Notes: generated from the letters alone by a model not told the origin. Counted from the stretch's first letter, positions 8,351-16,464 are shown. The stretch: 64,000 bases of DNA from Herbaspirillum sp. DW155 (GCF_037076565.1 NZ_AP029028.1:5146001-5210000), one strand, 5' to 3'. Numbers and translations: made by a program.

Positions 8351-8971
8351 ATGGAAAGTACCGTATATGTCGTCGATGACGATGGCATGATCAGGACCGC
8401 CCTGTTGAGACTGCTGGCCTCGGCCGGCCTGACGGCGCGCGGCTTTGCCTCGGCCGATGAATTTCTGCGGGAGCCGCTGACCGGCACGCCCTGCTGCCTG
8501 CTGCTGGACATGAAGATGCCCGGCTCGGACGGCTTCGCGGTAGTACGCCATCTGGAGCAGCGGGGCGAGGCCATTCCGGTCATCTTCATCTCGGGCTATG
8601 GCACGATTCCCGCCACGGTCCAGGCCATGAAGGCGGGCGCGCATGAATTCCTCACCAAACCCATCGAAGACGAACGCCTGCTGGGCGCGGTGCAGGAAGC
8701 GCTGGTCATCGCCGGGCGCGATCTGCATCAGCGGACCGAGCAGGCGGCCAGCGCCTCGCGTCTGGAAAAGCTGACCCCGCGCGAACGCGAAGTGCTGGAA
8801 CTGACCATCGGCGGACTGCTCAACAAGCAGATCGCCACCGAGCTGGGCATCAGCGAAATCACCGTCAAGGTCCACAAACGCCGCGTGATGGACAAGATGC
8901 AGACCAGGACCCTGGCCGATCTGGTGCGCACGGCAGAGCGCCTGCAGATTCATTCGGCGAGGCAGCGCTAG
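8351..8971 (+). CDS. FixJ/NarL-type response regulator (receiver + LuxR helix-turn-helix)
   Basis: A 206-residue transcription regulator. The receiver domain (residues 1-120) has the acidic pocket VVDDD, the phosphoacceptor Asp in LLLDMKMPGSDG near residue 54, a Ser in FISGYG and the conserved Lys in LTKPIEDERLL. The C-terminal LuxR-type helix-turn-helix begins LTPREREVLELTIGG and contains NKQIATELGISEITVKVHK. This is the FixJ/TodT arrangement. No histidine kinase lies next to it, so it is an orphan here; the PAS kinase at 16.5 kb is a distant candidate partner. The Met at 8351 is the natural start before the receiver. Confidence 0.92.
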   Translation: MESTVYVVDDDGMIRTALLRLLASAGLTARGFASADEFLREPLTGTPCCLLLDMKMPGSDGFAVVRHLEQRGEAIPVIFISGYGTIPATVQAMKAGAHEFLTKPIEDERLLGAVQEALVIAGRDLHQRTEQAASASRLEKLTPREREVLELTIGGLLNKQIATELGISEITVKVHKRRVMDKMQTRTLADLVRTAERLQIHSARQR

Positions 8972-9148
8972 GCCCGCAGCGGTTTTCTGCAAGGACGCAT
9001 TCTTTGTCACCTACCGATGAGCTCAAGCAAATCGGTGCGAAGTCCTCCGATATCTCCAGCTTCTGACTCAACCGCTCGACCACCACCTTGGATCTGCCGG
9101 GTACTTTTTCTCCCTCAGATTCGCTGGTGCTTTGGTGCCGGTTTTATA

Positions 9149-9196
9149 TGTAGCTACAAATAATCCTTGATCCGCACATTTATCGTAGCTACGATA
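9149..9196 (+). promoter_or_regulatory. Twin GTAGCTAC palindromes in the brnTA promoter
   Basis: Two perfect palindromes share the core GTAGCTAC: TGTAGCTACA at 9149-9158 and TATCGTAGCTACGATA at 9181-9196. Their centres are 35 bp apart, and the second lies six bases before the brnT ATG. A candidate promoter overlaps the second (TTGATC at 9167-9172, 17-base spacer, TACGAT at 9190-9195). BrnA antitoxins are known to repress their own promoters, so these are probable BrnA or BrnA-BrnT operators. The protein assignment is an inference. Confidence 0.7.
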
Positions 9197-9202
9197 ATAT
9201 GC

Positions 9203-9469
9203 ATGGACATCGTATTCGACCCCGCCAAAGATGCGGCCAACCTTGCCAAACATGGCGTCTCACTGGCGCTGGCCGCCGAGATGGATTGGGACGATGCGCT
9301 GATCAGAACCGATGACCGGCACGACTACAAAGAGCAAAGAGAAATCGCCATTGCCTTCATCGGTTTGCGGCTTCATGTGGCTGTCTATGTCATACGGGAT
9401 GACCAGCGGCGCATGATCAGCCTGCGCAAGGCCAATCAAAGGGAGTTTCAACTGTATGCCGAAAATTAA
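9203..9469 (+). CDS. brnT: BrnT-family ribonuclease toxin
   Basis: An 88-residue toxin of type II BrnT/BrnA modules, which are RelE-fold ribonucleases that block translation. Family landmarks are the opening IVFDPAKDAANLAKHGVSL, a central acidic/DxR segment (ALIRTDDRHDYKEQR) and the C-terminal RMISLRKANQREFQLYA, which carries the usual R-IS-RKA motif. The ATG at 9203 places the conserved start at residue 2; the in-frame ATG at 9167 lies upstream of the proposed promoter. Its 3' end overlaps brnA by 14 bp, so the two proteins are translated from one message. The toxin-first order is usual for this family. Confidence 0.9.
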   Translation: MDIVFDPAKDAANLAKHGVSLALAAEMDWDDALIRTDDRHDYKEQREIAIAFIGLRLHVAVYVIRDDQRRMISLRKANQREFQLYAEN

Positions 9470-9737
9470 ACAAGGGGCGCTTCCCCCCGGCGATGAGGAA
9501 GATGCAGCGATCACTGCGGCAGCCTTGTCAGACCCGGACAATCCACCTCTGAGCGCAGAGGATTTTGCAGTCATGCGGCCAGCGCGCGGCCGTGGCCGCC
9601 CGGCCGGTAGCGGTACGAAGGTGCAGGTGACGATGCGTTTCGATATGGATGTGCTCGAGGCGTTCAAGAGCGAGGGCGCGGGCTGGCAAAGCCGGATGAA
9701 CGGCGCCTTGCGCGAATGGCTGGCGCAGCATCGTTGA
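9456..9737 (+). CDS. brnA: BrnA-family antitoxin / autorepressor
   Basis: A 93-residue partner of BrnT. The C-terminal half is a ribbon-helix-helix DNA-binding domain: GTKVQVTMRFDMDVLEAFKSEGAGW followed, in a second stretch, by QSRMNGALREWL. The N-terminal acidic and Pro-rich half is the likely toxin-wrapping segment, with RGRGRPAGS as a flexible basic hinge. It overlaps the toxin gene by 14 bp. BrnA proteins neutralise BrnT and repress the operon, and the two palindromes upstream of brnT are candidate targets. No other toxin-antitoxin or mobile gene is adjacent, so the module looks like an isolated chromosomal insertion. Confidence 0.9.
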   Translation: MPKIKQGALPPGDEEDAAITAAALSDPDNPPLSAEDFAVMRPARGRGRPAGSGTKVQVTMRFDMDVLEAFKSEGAGWQSRMNGALREWLAQHR

Positions 9738-9818
9738 GGATGCAAGCTGCCGGGAAGAGCTATCCATCGGCGGACGAGGAAGCAGGATGGAGGCCTGACT
9801 TCACCCGCTGTCTTCGCC

Positions 9819-10652
9819 TCACCCATCCCGCCCCCGCATCCACACCATCGGCCCCACCCCCATCACCTGCTTGAACACACGGCTGAAGTGACTCTGGTCG
9901 GAGAACCCGCATTCGAACGCGATGGCCGTCATGCTCTTGCCGCCCTCGCGCAGCAGCTTGCAGGCCAGGGCGATGCGCTGACGTTGCAGCCAGGCATGCG
10001 GCGGCAGGCCAAAGCTGAGCTTGAAGGCCCGTGAAAAATGCGCGCGCGACAGGCCGCATTGCGCGGCCAGCTCAGCCAGGCTCATGCGCTGGGCCAGATG
10101 CGCCAGCATGTAGTCGCGCACCCGCACCTGCTGCCAGCCGGCCAGCCGACCGCTGCCGCGCGGCGCGGGCTGGCCGCCGTAATGCTGCGCCAGATGGGTG
10201 TGCAGGGCCAGCGTCACGGTGTCGATGAAGACCGTATCGCCGTCATTGGCGGCCTCGCCCAGCATCGGCAACATCGCCTGCACCAGATGCCAGACCACCG
10301 GGTCACGCACCGCCTGACGCTGCTGCAAGCCGCTGATGCGGCGTCCGCTCTCTTCGCTCCAGTGCTCGATGGTGGCGCGCGGCAGTTGCAGGCGCACGTT
10401 GTCGTAATCCGAAAGATGCTGGCAGCGCCACTGCTCGCGCAGGTCGGTGATGGCCATCTCGCCGCGCCGGTGAGCACCCGCATGCACCAGCTGCTGGCCA
10501 CGCCAGAGCTTGTGATGCCGGAAATCCTGCAATTGCACGATGATGGAAAACGCCTCGTCACCGGGAATGTCGATCACCGGCGCATGCTCCGGCACCCCGC
10601 CTTGGGCCGCACGCGCCAGCGTGATGTCGTCCTGCAGGCGGATACGTTTCAT
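9819..10652 (-). CDS. AraC-family transcriptional regulator
   Basis: A 277-residue regulator. The C-terminal 100 residues form the double helix-turn-helix of AraC/XylS proteins: MSLAELAAQCGLSRAHFSRA, then LPPHAWLQRQRI, then TAIAFECGFSDQSHFSRVFK. The N-terminal 170 residues are a less conserved sensing and dimerisation domain. The start at 10652 (MKRIRLQDD) is chosen because residues upstream look unrelated; no strong ribosome site is visible. It lies downstream of, and on the same strand as, the interrupted chloroperoxidase gene, but a strong terminator separates them. The target genes are not evident. Confidence 0.88.
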   Translation of the reverse strand: MKRIRLQDDITLARAAQGGVPEHAPVIDIPGDEAFSIIVQLQDFRHHKLWRGQQLVHAGAHRRGEMAITDLREQWRCQHLSDYDNVRLQLPRATIEHWSEESGRRISGLQQRQAVRDPVVWHLVQAMLPMLGEAANDGDTVFIDTVTLALHTHLAQHYGGQPAPRGSGRLAGWQQVRVRDYMLAHLAQRMSLAELAAQCGLSRAHFSRAFKLSFGLPPHAWLQRQRIALACKLLREGGKSMTAIAFECGFSDQSHFSRVFKQVMGVGPMVWMRGRDG

Positions 10653-10771
10653 GACACGGGTGGGCAAGGGCTGGATCACACGAAAAATCCTTGGAGATGA
10701 AGAGAAAAAAACCGCCCCGCCACCATAGCGCAAGACAGGCCGGTCCGTCAGACACAGGTGAAGGAAAACGC

Positions 10772-10807
10772 AAAAAGGGCAGGAGCGTCAAGTCCTGACT
10801 CCTGCCC
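10772..10807 (-). terminator. Rho-independent terminator of the chloroperoxidase operon
   Basis: On the minus strand a perfect 9-bp stem (GGGCAGGAG with CTCCTGCCC) encloses a 13-base loop and runs into TTTTTG. It lies about 90 bp after the end of the interrupted hydrolase gene and separates that operon from the AraC gene. Confidence 0.85.
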
Positions 10808-10898
10808 TGTTTCCGCCGGACAACCGGCACGGCTTAGATGGATGCCAGCCGGCGCGTTTCCTGCTGCTGGCGTCGGCTGGCGTCCAGGCTCATGCTGC

Positions 10899-11996
10899 TT
10901 ATCCCTTCAGGAAGGCCAGCAGGTCGGCATTGATCTGGTCCTTGTGGGTGGCGCACAGGGCGTGCGGCGCGCCGCTGTAGATCTTCAGTTGCGCGCCCGG
11001 CACCATCTCGGCCACCAGCTTGCCGGTGGTCTGGAAGGGGACGATCTGATCGTCATCGCCGTGGATGACCAGGGTGGGGAAGTTGAATTTCCTGATGTCT
11101 TCACGGAAGTCGGTGCCGGAGAAGGCCGTCACGCAATCCAGCGTGCCCTTGAGCGAAGCCAGCATGGCGATGTTGAAGGTCTGCGCCAGCACGCCGGGGC
11201 TGACCGCATCGGCCTTGCCCGGACGATTGGTGCCGAAGAACACGGCCGCGAAGTCGCTGATGAATTGCGCACGGTCCTTCAGCAAACCTTCTGTGATCCC
11301 GGCGAAGACCTCGGCCGGCACGCCCTGCGGAAAGTCCGGCGCCTGGCCGAAGATCGGCGTCACCGCGCCCAGCAGCGCGGCTTTGGCCACGCGCTTGCTG
11401 CCATGACGGCCGATGTAGCGGGCCACGTCGCCGCCGCCCATGGAGAAACCGACCAGGGTCGCGCCCTGCAGGTCCAGCTTGTCCATCAGCTCGGCCAGGT
11501 CATCGGCGAAGGTGTCGTAGTCGTAACCAGTCCAGGGCTGGCTGGAACGGCCGAAGCCACGGCGGTCATAGGCGATGACGCGATAGCCGCGCTCGGCCAG
11601 GAAGTTCATCTGGTATTCCCACATGTCGCCATCCAGCGGCCAGCCGTGGCCGAAGACGACCGGTTGGCCGCTGCCCCAGTCCTTGTAGAACCCATTTCAT
11701 AAATAGGCGTGAGTGCGAGCGAGTCCCGTTTGGGATGAAGTGCAAGGCGCGAATTTGGGTCAAGACTGGGCGTCTTGACCCAAATTCGTAACGCAGCAAT
11801 TCGCCCAAACGGGCCGCTCCCTGCGGGTTCTGTCCAGAAAGGGCGCTGGCCGCGTTGCACTCCTTGCGTGTGGCACCGCCACACGACGCGTCGCGCGCCT
11901 TGCCAGCGCCCTTTCTGGACAGAACGCATCTCACGCCTATTTATGAAATGGGTTCTAATAGATTTCGGTACCGTCGCGGGTGGTGATGGTGCTCAT
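10899..11996 (-). pseudogene. Alpha/beta hydrolase (non-heme chloroperoxidase type) split by a MITE
   Basis: With the insert removed this is a 275-residue hydrolase, close to the usual length for the chloroperoxidase/esterase family. The first exon-like piece starts at ATG 11996 with AAGGAGT and encodes MSTITTRDGTEIY, then meets a TAG inside the insertion. The body resumes beyond the insert with YKDWGSGQPVVFGHGWPL, carries the nucleophile elbow GFSMGGGD and ends at 10899. Joining the halves across one TA restores the conserved EIYYKDWG run exactly. An internal ATG at 11624 could still give a protein lacking about 40 N-terminal residues, including the oxyanion-hole HGWPL motif, so activity is unlikely. 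It is the last gene of an amidohydrolase/DoxX operon. Confidence 0.88.
11688..11955. mobile_element. 268-bp palindromic MITE with 26-bp terminal repeats and TA duplication
   Basis: The ends are perfect inverted repeats of 26 bp, reading GAACCCATTTCATAAATAGG and then CGTGAG inward from each side. TA flanks both ends (11686-11687 and 11956-11957), and only one TA is needed to restore the interrupted gene, so it is a target duplication. Inside are two further perfect inverted repeats: 17-bp arms at 11750-11766 and 11772-11788, and 23-bp arms at 11828-11850 and 11902-11924. No transposase is encoded, so it must be moved in trans. The TA target suggests an IS630/mariner-type enzyme (inference). 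A partial relative of one end lies at 27042. Confidence 0.88.
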
Positions 11997-12085
11997 GGTG
12001 TGACTCCTTGATGAGGTGTGAGGGGCATGTCGATTGCTGCGCCCTTGGGGGGAGCAGGCCGCCTTGCGCGTCGCAAGGCGACCGG

Positions 12086-12145
12086 AAAAAAACTAAGTTT
12101 TTTTGCTACCGGAACTTAGTGATTGCAATACAAAAACTTAATTCC
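12086..12145. promoter_or_regulatory. Three AAAACT-W-AGTTTT-type sites at 22-bp spacing
   Basis: A perfect 13-bp dyad AAAACTAAGTTTT is centred on 12095. A degenerate copy (GGAACT-T-AGTGAT) is centred on 12117, and a third with a perfect left half (AAAACT-T-AATTCC) on 12139. The centres are exactly 22 bp apart, two helical turns. The array lies about 100-145 bp upstream of the interrupted hydrolase ATG and ends at the DoxX stop. The same arrangement occurs near 24.0 kb. It is probably an operator array; the regulator is unknown. Confidence 0.6.
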
Positions 12146-12567
12146 TACTGCTGAGCAGGAGAATTCCGCAACCGCCACTGGCCCGGCCCGCACAGTGCGA
12201 TGGAAGTGAAGATCACCAGCAGCAGCCAGCCGAACTGGCCTTCGGCAATGCTCCAGCCCGGATGCACCGCCAGCATGGCCACCAGCAGCACGCCGATGAT
12301 GGGCAGGCAGGCCAGGCGCGTGAACACGCCCAGGGCGATCAACACCGGGCACAGCGCCTCGGCGAGGATGGCGGCCCAGAGCGATACCGTGGGGCCGAGG
12401 CCGAAGGGGTCCTCGATGACGGTCAGCTCATGCGCGTAATGCATGAGCTTGGGCAGGCCATGCACGTAGAACAGCATGAAGCTGCCGGCCACCCGCAGGA
12501 ACAGCAAACCCAGGTCCAGCGGCGGCACCGGCAAACCCTGCCAGAGGGTGGGATGGCGTGTCTCCAT
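12145..12567 (-). CDS. DoxX-family membrane protein
   Basis: A 140-residue protein with four membrane helices. DoxX-type features are the first helix LDLGLLFLRVAGSFMLFYVHG followed by PKLMHYA, and AEALCPVLIALGVFTRLACLP in the third quarter. DoxX relatives are quinone-linked or membrane-anchor subunits, and many have no proven role. The start at 12567 has GGGAGG six bases upstream. It follows the amidohydrolase gene by 11 bp and precedes the interrupted chloroperoxidase gene, so the three form one minus-strand operon. A redox or detoxification role alongside those enzymes is only suggested by position. Confidence 0.85.
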   Translation of the reverse strand: METRHPTLWQGLPVPPLDLGLLFLRVAGSFMLFYVHGLPKLMHYAHELTVIEDPFGLGPTVSLWAAILAEALCPVLIALGVFTRLACLPIIGVLLVAMLAVHPGWSIAEGQFGWLLLVIFTSIALCGPGQWRLRNSPAQQ

Positions 12568-12578
12568 GATCGCCTCCC

Positions 12579-14462
12579 TCAGAACGCGAAGCAGCTGCAA
12601 CCCAACGCGCCCCAGAAACCGGCGAAGTTGGAGACAGGCACGCTGGACTTGCGCGCGACGTCATGCGCGTGACCATGCACGCCGCAGGAGCCCACGCAGG
12701 CATGCGGCAGCGCGGTCTTCTTCTGGCGCGCAGCATCGGTCCTGGCGAGGGCGCGATAGTGTCCCGGCACCTTGGCCACCGGCGACCACTCGGGCAGCAC
12801 CGGGATGTCACCGGGGCCGTGCGAGGAGAACGGGCCGGCGCCATAGACCACCTTGCCATCGACCACGGTCATGAGCGATTCGATGGCCTTGATGTCGTCT
12901 TCATGCACGCTGAAGAAATCCGCCGACAGCACCGCCAGATCGGCCAGCTGGCCGGCCTGGATGCGGCCCTTCTTGGCCTGCTCGCTGGAGAACCAGGCGC
13001 TGCCTGCGGTCCACAGTTCCAGCGCGGTCTCGCGCGGCAGGCGGCCGGCCGTGCCATACAGCCTGGTGCCGCCCACGGTACGTCCCGAGACCAGCCAGTA
13101 CAGTGCGGTCCAGGGGTTGTAGCTGGCCACGCGGGTGGCGTCGGTGCCGGCACCGACCGGCACGCCCATCTCCAGCATCTTGGCAATGGGCGGTGTGTGC
13201 TCGGCCGCCTCCGCGCCATAGCGGTCGATGAAGTATTCCCCCTGGAAGGCCATGCGATGCTGGATGGCAATGCCGCCGCCCAGCGCCCTGACGCGCTCGA
13301 TGTTGCGCTCGGTGATGGTCTCGGCGTGGTCGAACATCCAGTGCAGGCCATCGAAGGGGATGTCGCGGTTGACCTTCTCGAAGACGTCCAGCATGCGCGA
13401 GATCGATTCGTCATAAGTCGCATGCAGGCGGAACGGCCAGCGGTTCGAGACCAGGTGGCGCACCACGCGCTCGAGTTCGTCTTCCATGCCCTCGGCCAGG
13501 TCGGGACGCGGTTCCAGGAAATCCTCGAAGTCGGCCGCCGAGAACACCAGCATTTCACCGGCGCCGTTGTGACGCAGGAAATCGTCGCCGTCACCTGGCC
13601 TGACCATGCCGGTCCATTTCTGGAAGTCGGCCAGTTCGCCGCCCTTGCTCTGGGTAAACAGGTTGTAGGCGATGCGGATGGTCAGTTGTCCATCGGCCGC
13701 CAGCTTGTTGATGATCTGGTAGTCGTCCGGGTAGTTCTGGAAACCGCCGCCGGCATCGATGGCACTGGTCACGCCCAGGCGGTTCAACTCGCGCATGAAC
13801 TGGCGGGTCGAGTTGACCTGATACTCCTGCGGCAGGGTCGGTCCCTTGGCCAGGGTGGCATACAGGATCATGGCATTGGGACGGGCGATCAGCATGCCGG
13901 TCGGATTGCCCGAGGCATCGCGCACGATCTCGCCACCCGGCGGGTTGGGGGTGTCCTTGGTATAGCCCACCGCCTGCAGCGCGGCGCGATTGAGCAGCGC
14001 GCGGTCATACAGGTGCAGCACGAAGACCGGGGTATCGGGCGCGGCCGCGTTCAATTCCTCCAGCGTGGGCATGCGCTTTTCGGCGAACTGGAATTCGGTC
14101 CAGCCGCCCACCACGCGCACCCATTGCGGATGCGGGGTGCGTGCGGCCTGGTCCTTCAACATGCGCAGCGCATCGGCCAGCGAGGGCACGCCTTCCCAGC
14201 GCAGTTCCAGGTTGTAGTTCAGGCCACCACGGATGAGGTGCAGGTGGGAGTCATTCAGGCCGGGGATGACGGTGCGCCCGCCCAGGTCGATGACCTTGGT
14301 GGTGGCTTGCTTGCCGCGCATCACGTCGGCGGCGCTGCCGACTTCGAGGAATTTTCCGCCGCCGATGGCAACGGCCTCGGCGATGGGGTTTTGCTTGTCG
14401 ACGGTGTGGATCTTGCCGTTCAACAGGATCAGGTCTGGGGTCACGCTGGCTGCGGTCGTCAT
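12579..14462 (-). CDS. YtcJ-like amidohydrolase (amidohydrolase family 3)
   Basis: A 627-residue metal-dependent hydrolase. The N-terminal beta domain opens with LILLNGKIHTVDKQNPIAEA. The metal motif is GLNDSHLHLIRGG, where most relatives also have HxH. Further family landmarks are WVRVVGGWTEFQF, the segment FRLHATYDESISRML, and GTDATRVASYNPWTALYW. The protein ends with an unusual Cys/His-rich tail of about 35 residues (HACVGSCGVHGHAHD and CSCF), absent from typical members. The start at 14462 has GGAG; ATG 14477 is in frame with weaker support. The substrate is unknown. It heads the DoxX/hydrolase operon and is divergent from an isochorismatase-fold gene 296 bp away. Confidence 0.87.
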   Translation of the reverse strand: MTTAASVTPDLILLNGKIHTVDKQNPIAEAVAIGGGKFLEVGSAADVMRGKQATTKVIDLGGRTVIPGLNDSHLHLIRGGLNYNLELRWEGVPSLADALRMLKDQAARTPHPQWVRVVGGWTEFQFAEKRMPTLEELNAAAPDTPVFVLHLYDRALLNRAALQAVGYTKDTPNPPGGEIVRDASGNPTGMLIARPNAMILYATLAKGPTLPQEYQVNSTRQFMRELNRLGVTSAIDAGGGFQNYPDDYQIINKLAADGQLTIRIAYNLFTQSKGGELADFQKWTGMVRPGDGDDFLRHNGAGEMLVFSAADFEDFLEPRPDLAEGMEDELERVVRHLVSNRWPFRLHATYDESISRMLDVFEKVNRDIPFDGLHWMFDHAETITERNIERVRALGGGIAIQHRMAFQGEYFIDRYGAEAAEHTPPIAKMLEMGVPVGAGTDATRVASYNPWTALYWLVSGRTVGGTRLYGTAGRLPRETALELWTAGSAWFSSEQAKKGRIQAGQLADLAVLSADFFSVHEDDIKAIESLMTVVDGKVVYGAGPFSSHGPGDIPVLPEWSPVAKVPGHYRALARTDAARQKKTALPHACVGSCGVHGHAHDVARKSSVPVSNFAGFWGALGCSCFAF

Positions 14463-14758
14463 GGAGGCTCCGGGCATGGGCTAAGGCGAATGAAGAGGGC
14501 GGATTGCGCAAGTGGTGGCGGCCGCTTGCCGCGAGCCGTTCATCCCCTGCGCTTTTGTTGGTGCTTTTGTTGGTGCTTGCAGTGTGCAAAAACGCACAGC
14601 CAGCGTCTAGCTATACGAACAGATAATGGCAACGCCCTGCGCGCTTGCCTATGATCGCCTCCGGCAGCCTCACTCCCGCTGTCGGCCGGTCTGCGTCGTC
14701 CATCCCCCGACGCCGGACCGGCACTCTCCTCCACCAACATCCCACCTACGGAAACATC

Positions 14759-15448
14759 ATGACCACCAATACCAAGCTCGACGTGCTGACCCCGACCAAC
14801 TGCCAGTTCATCATCATCGACCATCAGCCGCAAATGGCCTTCGGCGTGCAATCGATGGACCGTCAGGTCCTCAAGAACAACGTCGTCGCCCTGGCCAAGT
14901 CGGCCAAGGCGTTCAACATCCCCACCATCATCACCACCGTCGAAACCCAAGGTTTTTCCGGCTACACCTATCCGGAACTGCTGTCGGTCTTCCCCGAGCA
15001 CGACATCCTGGAACGCACCTCCATGAATTCCTGGGATGACCAGAAGGTGCGCGACGCCCTCAAGGCCAACGGCAAGAAGAAGGTGGTCGTGGCGGGCCTG
15101 TGGACCGAAGTCTGCAACAACAGCTTCGCCCTGTGCGCCATGGCCGAAGGCGACTACGAAATCTACATGGTGGCCGACGCCTCCGGCGGCACCTCCAAGG
15201 AAGCCCACGACTACGCCATGCAGCGCATGATCCAGGCTGGCGTCATCCCCGTGACCTGGCAGCAGGTGATGCTGGAATGGCAGCGCGACTGGGCCCGCAA
15301 GGAAACCTACAGCGCCGTCATGGACATCGTGCGCGAACACTCGGGTGCCTACGGCATGGGCGTGGACTACGCCTACACCATGGTGCACAAGGCCGAGCAG
15401 CGCCCGCACGGCAAACAGAAGACCCTGGCACCGGTGCCGGCCAAGTAA
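14759..15448 (+). CDS. Isochorismatase-fold cysteine hydrolase (YcaC-like)
   Basis: A 229-residue cytoplasmic hydrolase. The catalytic Asp is D21 in QFIIIDHQPQMAF and the nucleophilic Cys is C119 in AGLWTEVCNNSFAL. The pattern TYPELLSVFPEHDILERTSMN is typical of the YcaC branch, whose members are octameric enzymes of uncertain substrate. The C-terminal HSGAYGMGVDYAYTMVHKA extends beyond the core fold. The ATG at 14759 follows the open stretch from 14645, which looks non-coding. It is divergent from the YtcJ-like operon, an arrangement that suggests a shared pathway or regulator. Two small XapX genes follow on the same strand. Confidence 0.9.
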   Translation: MTTNTKLDVLTPTNCQFIIIDHQPQMAFGVQSMDRQVLKNNVVALAKSAKAFNIPTIITTVETQGFSGYTYPELLSVFPEHDILERTSMNSWDDQKVRDALKANGKKKVVVAGLWTEVCNNSFALCAMAEGDYEIYMVADASGGTSKEAHDYAMQRMIQAGVIPVTWQQVMLEWQRDWARKETYSAVMDIVREHSGAYGMGVDYAYTMVHKAEQRPHGKQKTLAPVPAK

Positions 15449-15531
15449 GCGCCTGCTCTCTGCGCCGCTGCGTTATGGCCATCCCATCGGCCGGACGCGG
15501 CGGCGTCCCATCTTTATCGAGGAGCCGGGCC

Positions 15532-15699
15532 ATGTCCGCTTATCTGATTTCCCTGGGTGCCGGCATCCTGATCGGTGTCGTCTATGCGCTCTTGAAGGTG
15601 CGCTCACCGGCGCCACCCGGCATCGCCCTGATCGGGCTGTTGGGCATGGTGCTGGCCGAACGCCTGATCAACGGTCTGGGTCCGCTGTTGGGCCACTGA
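15532..15699 (+). CDS. XapX-domain (DUF1427) small membrane protein
   Basis: A 55-residue protein made of two hydrophobic helices. The family pattern is seen in LISLGAGILIGVVYALLKVR followed by SPAPPGIALIGLLGMVLAE. GAGGAG precedes the ATG at good spacing. XapX proteins take their name from the E. coli xanthosine operon; they are small membrane proteins of unknown action. A second, longer paralogue follows 27 bp downstream, suggesting tandem duplication and joint function. Both lie 3' of the YcaC-like hydrolase and may share its transcript. Confidence 0.82.
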   Translation: MSAYLISLGAGILIGVVYALLKVRSPAPPGIALIGLLGMVLAERLINGLGPLLGH

Positions 15700-15726
15700 G
15701 TCTGGAGTCTGGAGCCAGGAGTCTGC

Positions 15727-15969
15727 ATGAAACCTTATCTCATTTCCCTACTGATGGGCCTGCTTGCCGGCCTCATCTACGCCGCCCTGCACGTGCAGTC
15801 GCCGGCACCGCCCATCATCGCCCTGCTGGGCTTGCTGGGCATGCTGATCGGCGAACAGCTGGTGCCCATCGCACGCCGGCGGCTGGCCGGTGAACCTCTG
15901 ACGGCATCGTGGTTCCACCGCGAATGCATGCCCAAGATCACGGGCACGCCGCCGCCGGACCAGCAGTAA
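15727..15969 (+). CDS. XapX-domain (DUF1427) small membrane protein, second copy
   Basis: An 80-residue paralogue of the preceding gene. It shares YLISLLMGLLAGLIYAALHV, SPAPPIIALLGLLGMLIGE and the same two-helix layout, then adds a cytoplasmic tail of about 30 residues (TASWFHRECMPKITGTPPP). AGGAGT lies about six bases before the ATG. The pair could form a hetero-oligomer; this is inferred from tandem position and similarity. The receiver-only gene starts 30 bp later. Confidence 0.82.
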   Translation: MKPYLISLLMGLLAGLIYAALHVQSPAPPIIALLGLLGMLIGEQLVPIARRRLAGEPLTASWFHRECMPKITGTPPPDQQ

Positions 15970-15998
15970 GCGCTGCATCAAAGGCCGCCGAGCTGACG

Positions 15999-16397
15999 AT
16001 GACGAACGAAGGCGAGAACACGCCGCCATCACACCGCCCCATCGCGGTGATCGATGACGATCTCGGGGTCCGCGCGGCCTTGTGCAACCTGCTGGATTCG
16101 GCCGGGCATCGCAGCTGCAGTTTCTACCGTGCCGAGGATTTCCTGAGCAGTACCTGCCTGCCGGTGGCCTGCTGCGCCATCGTCGACCTGAACCTGCCGC
16201 AGATGGGCGGCTTCGAGCTGGCCGAGCGGCTGGCACAGTTGCGGCCGGGACTGCCGGTGCTGTTCATCTCGGCGCAGGTGACGCCACTACAGCGCCAGCG
16301 CGCCACCGACATGGGCCTGGCGCTGCTGGCCAAGCCGGTCGACGCCGATATCCTCCTGGTGATGCTGACGGCCACCCTGCTCTACGGACCTCCCTGA
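15999..16397 (+). CDS. Single-domain response regulator (receiver only)
   Basis: A 132-residue receiver domain without an output domain. Visible residues are the acidic pair in AVIDDDLGVRA, the phosphoacceptor Asp in AIVDLNLPQMGGF, Ser in LFISAQ and the Lys in LLAKPVDADILLV. It lies 67 bp before a PAS histidine kinase on the same strand. It is therefore a probable phosphate acceptor or relay partner of that kinase, as in FixL/FixJ-type systems that carry extra receivers. The long-range target might be the orphan FixJ-like regulator at 8.35 kb. The residues upstream in the open frame look non-coding. Confidence 0.87.
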   Translation: MTNEGENTPPSHRPIAVIDDDLGVRAALCNLLDSAGHRSCSFYRAEDFLSSTCLPVACCAIVDLNLPQMGGFELAERLAQLRPGLPVLFISAQVTPLQRQRATDMGLALLAKPVDADILLVMLTATLLYGPP

Positions 16398-16464
16398 ACG
16401 GCACAAGGGGCCGCAATGCGGCACAATGCGCCTTCAGCCCAACCTTGCCTGCCAGGAGATCCCC

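Noticed and set aside
7316-9010. 564-residue frame merging the DUF1275 protein with upstream sequence
   Set aside because: Conserved sequence starts only at the Met at 8020. The upstream part overlaps the FixJ-like gene on the other strand.
16120-16400. Receiver-only gene as a truncated response regulator that lost its output domain
   Set aside because: Its length is normal for a stand-alone receiver, the stop is clean, and no remnant of a DNA-binding domain follows before the kinase.
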